Shown piece by piece: positions 13,949-17,387 of a stretch of 17,387 bases of DNA; the first letter of the stretch is position 1; every line of letters starts with the position of its first letter. This stretch comes from Thermoplasmatota archaeon (lineage in GTDB: Archaea; Thermoplasmatota; E2; DHVEG-1). The stretch covers positions 1 to 17,387 of the forward strand of contig JAFGFQ010000033.1 of the NCBI GenBank assembly GCA_016930995.1, written 5' to 3'. Position numbers and translations under genes: made by a program. The notes under the pieces are model-generated. The model was given only the letters and a program-made list of their open reading frames with translations, was not told where the DNA came from and searched no databases.

Positions 13949-15298
13949 TTATCGCGTCAGTTTCTTTACCACCCGATCAACGATTTTATCGGAGACGCCA
14001 AGATAGTTCCGCGGGTTCATGACCTCCTCAAGTTCCTTTTTCTTCAGAAGCTTTACCACCTTCGGATGTTCAAGAAGAACCGAGAGGAGCTGTCGGTTGT
14101 CACTGACCGCCTTCAGAGAGCAGGTTCTGACCAGCTCATGGGCATCACCACGGCCCATCCCCTTCTCAACAAGTTTTGTCATCACTGCCTCTGCCATTGG
14201 TAAACCTTTCGAGTTCTCCAGGTTCTCCCGCATCCGCTCTGGATCCACCTGTAGGTGTTTGAACACCTTGTTCATCTGGAACACCACCCAGTCGGTTAAA
14301 ATCAACGAATGAGGAAGGATGAACCGTTCAGCGGAGGAATTGCATAAGTCCCGCTCATGCCATTGGACAGCATTCTCATACGCAGGGATGATAAAACTTC
14401 GTATCACGCGTGCTAGTCCACAGACTTGTTCGCAGAGGATTGGATTTCGCTTCTGCGGCATCGTCGAGGAGCCGACCTGTTTTTTCGCCTCGAACGCCTC
14501 AGAGACCTCCCCGATTTCACTACGCTGGAGATTACGGATCTCAGTTGCAAATTTTTCCATGCTGCTTGCGATGTTTGCCAGTACCGAAAGGAGTTCAATG
14601 TACCGGTCACGACCCACGATTTGGGTTGCCGCCTCCTCAGTACCGAGTTTCAGGTCTGCCATCACCAGTTCCTGTATCTTAAGTGCATGTTTTCCCAGAG
14701 CCGCACCTGAGCCGACCGCACCAGACATCTTGCCGACAAGCAAGCGAGATTTACACTCATGGAGCCGTTCCAGATGTCGGTCGACTTCCATTGCATAGAC
14801 CGCCATCTTCAGACCAAAGGTGATGGGAATGGAAAATTGACCATGGGTCCTTCCTGCCATGATCGTGTTCTTGTATTCCTTCGCAAGACCAACAAGGACC
14901 ACCCGGAGCTCTCGTACCTGCGCTTTTACAAGATCGGTTGCTGCAGCAAACTGCAGCGCATTAGCAGTATCAACGATATCGTAACTGGTTGCCCCCAGAT
15001 GGACGTATTTCCCAGCATCACCACTGCACACTTCACTGAGTGCTTTGGTCACGGCCATGATATCATGCCGAGTTTCTCTTTCGATTTCACTTACCCGTTT
15101 TACCGTGACGTATTTCACAGAGGCTTTTTTAGAAATCTCATCAGCAGCCTTTTTAGTAATATTACCAACAGAAGCATGAGCGCTGGCGAGTGCCGCTTCG
15201 ACATCTAAGAGGTATTGTAACTTACTTGTTTCTCCAAAAACGTCTTTTATCTCTTTTCTTCCATATCGGAAATCAAGGGGACAGACAGGGTTCTCCAT
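13949..15298 (-). CDS. purB: Adenylosuccinate lyase
   Basis: This enzyme removes fumarate twice in purine synthesis: from SAICAR to give AICAR, and from adenylosuccinate to give AMP. The 449 residues match the usual homotetrameric enzyme. Motifs are RYGRKE near the N-terminus (11-16), ETRHDIMA (75-82), HLGATSYDIVDTA (100-112), GRTHGQFS (149-156, with the catalytic-region His152) and the superfamily signature GSSTMPQKRNP (276-286), which carries the catalytic Ser loop. The start gives the standard fold opening (MENPVCPLDFRYG); only a weak GGAAG precedes it. It is preceded by the DHPS-N-like gene (55-base gap) and followed by tyrS (16 bases), forming a probable three-gene unit. Confidence 0.96.
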   Translation of the reverse strand: MENPVCPLDFRYGRKEIKDVFGETSKLQYLLDVEAALASAHASVGNITKKAADEISKKASVKYVTVKRVSEIERETRHDIMAVTKALSEVCSGDAGKYVHLGATSYDIVDTANALQFAAATDLVKAQVRELRVVLVGLAKEYKNTIMAGRTHGQFSIPITFGLKMAVYAMEVDRHLERLHECKSRLLVGKMSGAVGSGAALGKHALKIQELVMADLKLGTEEAATQIVGRDRYIELLSVLANIASSMEKFATEIRNLQRSEIGEVSEAFEAKKQVGSSTMPQKRNPILCEQVCGLARVIRSFIIPAYENAVQWHERDLCNSSAERFILPHSLILTDWVVFQMNKVFKHLQVDPERMRENLENSKGLPMAEAVMTKLVEKGMGRGDAHELVRTCSLKAVSDNRQLLSVLLEHPKVVKLLKKKELEEVMNPRNYLGVSDKIVDRVVKKLTR

Positions 15299-15353
15299 AG
15301 AACTTCCGACCTAGAATCATCTATGAGTTAATGTCCTTTTTGGGGCGGTTTTG

Positions 15354-15719
15354 CTACGAGATCTTTTCTACTAAAACAGCAAGTTCACCAGCGATCTCCT
15401 GGATCCGGGGGTAGTGGCGCTGCAACTTTTCAACAAGCTGCCGGAGCTGAGCAACGGTCCCCATCAGAAGGATTTGTCCTGGGTTTCTTTTCAGCTCAAA
15501 GGCATCCCGAGGGATCGCGACTTCTCCTCCAAGTGAAAGCATATCTTGTTTGATGATGAGGGCATCCTGGAGCACTACCTGTTCAAGTCTGATGACTTTG
15601 AAGACTGCTTTGGGGGCCATGATGTCAAGGCTCTTGGGGTCGCTGCCGATGTTTTGGATTTCTTCTCTGGCGGTGGTAAGCGAGTCAATGGAGATGAACC
15701 GTGGGTTATGAGGTACCAT
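15354..15719 (-). CDS. Stand-alone domain resembling the N-terminus of archaeal/clostridial dihydropteroate synthases
   Basis: This is a 121-residue soluble protein. The sequence PRFISIDSL..AREEIQNIGSDP, DIMAPKAVFKVIRLEQV (33-49), ALIIKQDMLSLGGEVAIPRDAFEL (53-76) and ILLMGTVAQLRQLVEKLQ (83-100) closely recalls the N-terminal extension of some FolP proteins (typically MAPKAxFRVIKLE, ILKQEMLSLGGEAAV, DVLLMGTLKQY). There that extension precedes the pterin-binding barrel. Here the protein stops at Ser121 and only 55 bases separate it from purB, so no barrel is encoded. It is either a true single-domain protein or a remnant; the intact frame, normal start and operon position favour the former. The start is set by a TATA box at -29 to -24, giving a leaderless mRNA. 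A link to folate or methanopterin synthesis is inferred, not shown. Confidence 0.72.
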   Translation of the reverse strand: MVPHNPRFISIDSLTTAREEIQNIGSDPKSLDIMAPKAVFKVIRLEQVVLQDALIIKQDMLSLGGEVAIPRDAFELKRNPGQILLMGTVAQLRQLVEKLQRHYPRIQEIAGELAVLVEKIS

Positions 15720-15742
15720 CAGAGCAAGAAACAGAATCGGTG

Positions 15743-15748
15743 TTATAA
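15743..15748. promoter_or_regulatory. Shared palindromic TATA box for two divergent leaderless genes
   Basis: TTATAA reads the same on both strands. On the plus strand it occupies -30 to -25 from ATG 15773; on the minus strand -29 to -24 from ATG 15719. Neither gene has a Shine-Dalgarno. A single TBP site could thus serve both directions with transcripts that begin at the start codon. Confidence 0.6.
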
Positions 15749-15772
15749 GAACCTATGCACATACTCGTGCGT

Positions 15773-16183
15773 ATGAAGGGGACGTATCTACTTGTCCTGA
15801 AGCTTGACAAAGACGCTTTGATAGCGATTGGGAAACGTGGGGTACTGAGTTTTAAGAAAGGATACTACGTCTATGTTGGTTCAGCGTTGCAGGGGCTGGA
15901 TCAACGGATACGGCGACATCTTCGTTATGAGAAAAAGATGCATTGGCATATTGATTATCTCCGTCCTTATACAGAGGTTGTCGCTCTTTTTTATAAGGAA
16001 AATACCGTAAAAGAGGAATGCACCATCGCACAAACGCTCCAAAGGACTTTTGATAACATCCCTAGGTTCGGGTGCAGTGATTGCTGCTGTGAAAGTCATT
16101 TGTTCATCGGGGAGCTAGAAGAGATTATGCAGCTTGCCTATACTCTTGAAATGAAGCCGTATCGTTTGAAGGCAAACTCTTAA
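15773..16183 (+). CDS. DUF123 / GIY-YIG-like nuclease-family protein
   Basis: This is a 136-residue protein. The N-terminal part KGTYLLVLKL (2-11) and GYYVYVGSALQGLDQRIRRHLR (30-51) carry the GIY-YIG-type core in its archaeal DUF123 form (YYVYVGSA in place of GIY...YIG, then conserved Arg residues). WHIDYLRPY (58-66) and the Cys-rich FGCSDCCCESHLF block (99-111) are typical for DUF123; the Cys cluster could bind a metal. I chose ATG 15773, not ATG 15755, because homologues start at MKGTY and the TTATAA box then falls exactly at -30 to -25. DUF123 proteins are uncharacterised; in some endonuclease III proteins the domain is fused, hinting at DNA repair. It is followed at 25 bases by cutA. Confidence 0.85.
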   Translation: MKGTYLLVLKLDKDALIAIGKRGVLSFKKGYYVYVGSALQGLDQRIRRHLRYEKKMHWHIDYLRPYTEVVALFYKENTVKEECTIAQTLQRTFDNIPRFGCSDCCCESHLFIGELEEIMQLAYTLEMKPYRLKANS

Positions 16184-16208
16184 AATCGTTCTGTCTATTG
16201 ATTCCTTC

Positions 16209-16520
16209 ATGGTCTCTGTTCTTTATTCCACAACCGATACCCTTGAGTCAGCAAAGACGATTGCACGTACCTTGATAAAAGAAAAACTTGTCGCCTGCGT
16301 GCAAATCATCCCAAGAATCGAATCGATCTATCGATGGCAAGGGAAAATCGAGGAGGCAACTGAATGTGTTATTCTTGTGAAAACCTCTGATCAGAACGTG
16401 CAGAGAACCATTCAGAAAATCCGTTCACTGCATCCGTATGAGGTCCCTGAGATCCTGGTGCTTCCCCCAGTTGGTGGGCTGAAGGAGTATCTTGACTATG
16501 TTGATGAGGAGACGGTATGA
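16209..16520 (+). CDS. cutA: CutA1 divalent-ion tolerance protein
   Basis: This 103-residue, trimeric ferredoxin-like-fold protein is of full length for the family. Hallmarks are the opening strand VSVLYSTTDTLESAKTIA (2-19), LIKEKLVACVQIIPRIESIYRWQGKIEE (22-49), the ECVILVKTS strand (52-60) and HPYEVPEILVLP (75-86). It has been linked to copper tolerance in bacteria, but its molecular role remains unclear. No Shine-Dalgarno is visible before ATG 16209, and the gene lies 25 bases after the DUF123 gene, so it is probably read from that promoter. Its stop overlaps the ThiI-like start by four bases (16517-16520, ATGA). Confidence 0.95.
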   Translation: MVSVLYSTTDTLESAKTIARTLIKEKLVACVQIIPRIESIYRWQGKIEEATECVILVKTSDQNVQRTIQKIRSLHPYEVPEILVLPPVGGLKEYLDYVDEETV

Positions 16521-17146
16521 GACTTGTCTCACTGGTCTCAAGTGGGATTGATTCACCGGTGGCCACCTACCTGCTTTCGAAGTATGCAGAGGAAATCATA
16601 TTGGTGCATGCGGACAACCGTCCGTATTCCGATGATCGTGAAATCGAAAAATTCGTAACACTGGCAAAACACCTCAAAGGTCTTCTTCCTTCGAAACTCA
16701 CTGCGGTACTCATTCCCCATGGTCAAACGCTTCAAACCTACAGAGAACTCTGTGACAATAAATTTACCTGCGTCGTCTGCAAGCGGATGATGCTACGCTA
16801 CGCAGAAGCGATCGCAGAAAAAGAAAAAGCAGATGCGATTATTATGGGGGATTCTCTTGGTCAAGTCGCCTCGCAAACACTTCGTAACATCCGCGTTGTC
16901 GAAGAGGCAATACAACTTCCCATCCTCAGACCATTGATTGGGTTTGACAAGGAAGATACGATTCAGATTGCACGAAAGATTGGCACCTTTGACCTTTCAA
17001 TAGCACCGGCAGGAGCATGCGAGGCCGTTTCCTTGAAGCCGTCTACACAAGCGCGTCTAGAGCAGATCCATGCGGAGGAACAAAAAATGAATGTCAACGA
17101 GCTTGTACAGTACTCAGTAACGCACGCAAAACCCGTCACACTCTAA
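16517..17146 (+). CDS. ThiI-like PP-loop sulfurtransferase core lacking the THUMP domain
   Basis: This 209-residue protein corresponds to the C-terminal adenylating PP-loop domain of tRNA 4-thiouridine synthase ThiI. It has the ATP-binding P-loop LVSSGIDSPVA (6-16; the usual SGGxDSP is SSGIDSP here), FTCVVCKRMM (83-92) with Cys85 and Cys88, MGDSLGQVASQTLRNI (110-125), and PAGACEAVSLKP (164-175) with Cys168. In a characterised methanogen ThiI, a CxxC pair and one later Cys hold an iron-sulfur cluster, and the three Cys here are placed similarly. The N-terminal ferredoxin-like and THUMP domains that bind tRNA are missing; the upstream sequence is cutA, in another frame. It may pair with a separate THUMP protein or serve another thiolation. 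It is translationally coupled to cutA. Confidence 0.82.
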   Translation: MRLVSLVSSGIDSPVATYLLSKYAEEIILVHADNRPYSDDREIEKFVTLAKHLKGLLPSKLTAVLIPHGQTLQTYRELCDNKFTCVVCKRMMLRYAEAIAEKEKADAIIMGDSLGQVASQTLRNIRVVEEAIQLPILRPLIGFDKEDTIQIARKIGTFDLSIAPAGACEAVSLKPSTQARLEQIHAEEQKMNVNELVQYSVTHAKPVTL

Positions 17147-17193
17147 CATGTCGCAGTCAAAATGATTAATAAATAAGACGGAAGAAAATGTTG

Positions 17194-17199
17194 TTTTTT
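17194..17199 (+). terminator. Short T tract after the ThiI-like gene
   Basis: Six T residues lie about 48 bases after the stop, in an AT-rich stretch and before the nrdR promoter elements. It is a plausible weak archaeal terminator, with no hairpin evident. Confidence 0.25.
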
Positions 17200-17233
17200 A
17201 AGAAAAATCAAAAGACTTAAAAACCATCGAAAT

Positions 17234-17249
17234 ATACTACAGTTTGTAG
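17234..17249 (+). promoter_or_regulatory. NrdR box 1 (distal, weaker)
   Basis: ATACTACAGTTTGTAG keeps the key CwA...TwG positions of the published NrdR-box consensus (acaCwAtATaTwGtgt): about 10 of 16 positions match. It also contains the inverted repeat CTACA-GTT-TGTAG (17237-17249). It overlaps a TATA-like AAATATACT (17230-17238). Its start is exactly 31 bases before box 2. Confidence 0.6.
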
Positions 17250-17264
17250 CAGATTTTTTTTGCT

Positions 17265-17280
17265 ATACTATATATTGTAT
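17265..17280 (+). promoter_or_regulatory. NrdR box 2 (proximal, strong)
   Basis: ATACTATATATTGTAT matches the published NrdR-box consensus at about 14 of 16 positions, including the full ACTATATATTGT core. It also contains a TATA-like CTATATAT, so NrdR bound here should exclude TBP. It ends 15 bases before the nrdR start codon. The 15-base spacer from box 1 holds eight T residues. Confidence 0.75.
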
Positions 17281-17281
17281 C

Positions 17282-17290
17282 GGTGGTGAT
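17282..17290 (+). promoter_or_regulatory. Ribosome binding site of nrdR
   Basis: GGTGGTGAT matches the anti-Shine-Dalgarno complement closely and ends five bases before ATG 17296, fixing that start. Confidence 0.7.
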
Positions 17291-17295
17291 GGGAG

Positions 17296-17387
17296 ATGAA
17301 TTGCCCCTATTGCAATCATATTGAGACAAAGGTGACAGACTCGCGCGACACCGGAGGATCCATCCGAAGACGACGAGAATGCCTCAG
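17296..17387 (+). CDS. nrdR: NrdR transcriptional repressor, N-terminal zinc ribbon (cut by window edge)
   Basis: The first 30 codons are present: [27 protein letters not shown] and on to the window end. This is the NrdR signature: a Cys4 zinc ribbon opening with CPYC, the invariant VxDSR strand, and IRRRREC, which contributes the third Cys of the ribbon and DNA-contacting Arg residues. The nucleotide-sensing ATP-cone domain would follow outside the window (family length about 150-160 residues). NrdR represses ribonucleotide reductase genes according to ATP/dATP level. Two NrdR-box-like sites upstream indicate self-regulation. It is mainly a bacterial regulator, found in a limited set of archaea, so lateral acquisition is possible; reductase genes may lie just downstream. 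Confidence 0.93.
   Translation, partial: MNCPYCNHIETKVTDSRDTGGSIRRRRECL

Noticed and set aside
13469..14203. Long plus-strand open frame across the tyrS-purB junction
   Set aside because: It is the antisense shadow of two well-supported genes, with no recognisable protein features, promoter or ribosome site.
15755..15772. Earlier ATG (15755) for the DUF123 gene
   Set aside because: It lies only seven bases from the TATA box, so a transcript could not include it; the family start is MKGTY at 15773.
1..17387. CRISPR array, insertion sequence or prophage module
   Set aside because: No regularly spaced repeats, transposase or integrase motifs, or terminal inverted repeats are visible on either strand.

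Overview
The window is archaeal chromosome, most likely euryarchaeal. Tentatively it is Thermoplasmatota-like or a related lineage; I cannot name the genus. Evidence: an archaeal-length tyrosyl-tRNA synthetase of 346 residues, a prefoldin beta subunit, an archaeal-type cis-prenyltransferase, a DUF123 GIY-YIG protein, TATA boxes about 25 bases before start codons, and a mix of leaderless and Shine-Dalgarno-led genes. Genes are tightly packed. No gap exceeds about 175 bases (the longest, 6649-6823, holds a promoter and probably the true 5' end of the prenyltransferase gene). I see no tRNA, rRNA, CRISPR array or insertion sequence.

Layout. 1-391 (minus): a ribbon-helix-helix antitoxin followed by a RelE/ParE-like toxin cut by the window edge, with a repeat-rich promoter. 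562-2442 (minus): a membrane-anchored DUF362 protein with a C-terminal Ig-like domain. 2571-4564 (minus): a two-gene NatA/NatB-like ABC exporter, divergent from an MFS transporter (4686-5858, plus) and a HEAT-repeat protein (5932-6648, plus). 6824-7621 (plus): cis-prenyltransferase for the polyprenyl glycan carrier, convergent with prefoldin beta plus a small two-helix membrane protein (7630-8299, minus). 8471-11419 (plus): a large secreted C25 (gingipain/caspase-like) peptidase, convergent with a GIDE-LemA membrane gene pair (11484-12829, minus). 12892-15719 (minus): tyrS, purB and a stand-alone domain that in other organisms is the N-terminus of some dihydropteroate synthases. 15773-17146 (plus): DUF123 nuclease-like protein, CutA and a ThiI-core PP-loop protein. 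17296 to the end (plus): the start of nrdR, preceded by a tandem pair of NrdR-box-like sites.

Most genes are housekeeping (translation, purine synthesis, protein folding, tRNA thiolation, lipid carrier) or cell-surface functions. The strongest signals beyond routine annotation are regulatory: two NrdR boxes at the canonical 31-base spacing before an archaeal nrdR; one palindromic TTATAA placed symmetrically so it can serve two divergent leaderless genes; a prenyltransferase gene with a good Shine-Dalgarno but no canonical start codon behind it; and an inverted repeat over the promoter of the C25 peptidase. The unusual gene contents are the orphan DHPS-N domain, the C25 peptidase and the GIDE-LemA pair. 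I did not find convincing evidence of a wholly new multi-gene defence or metabolic system.
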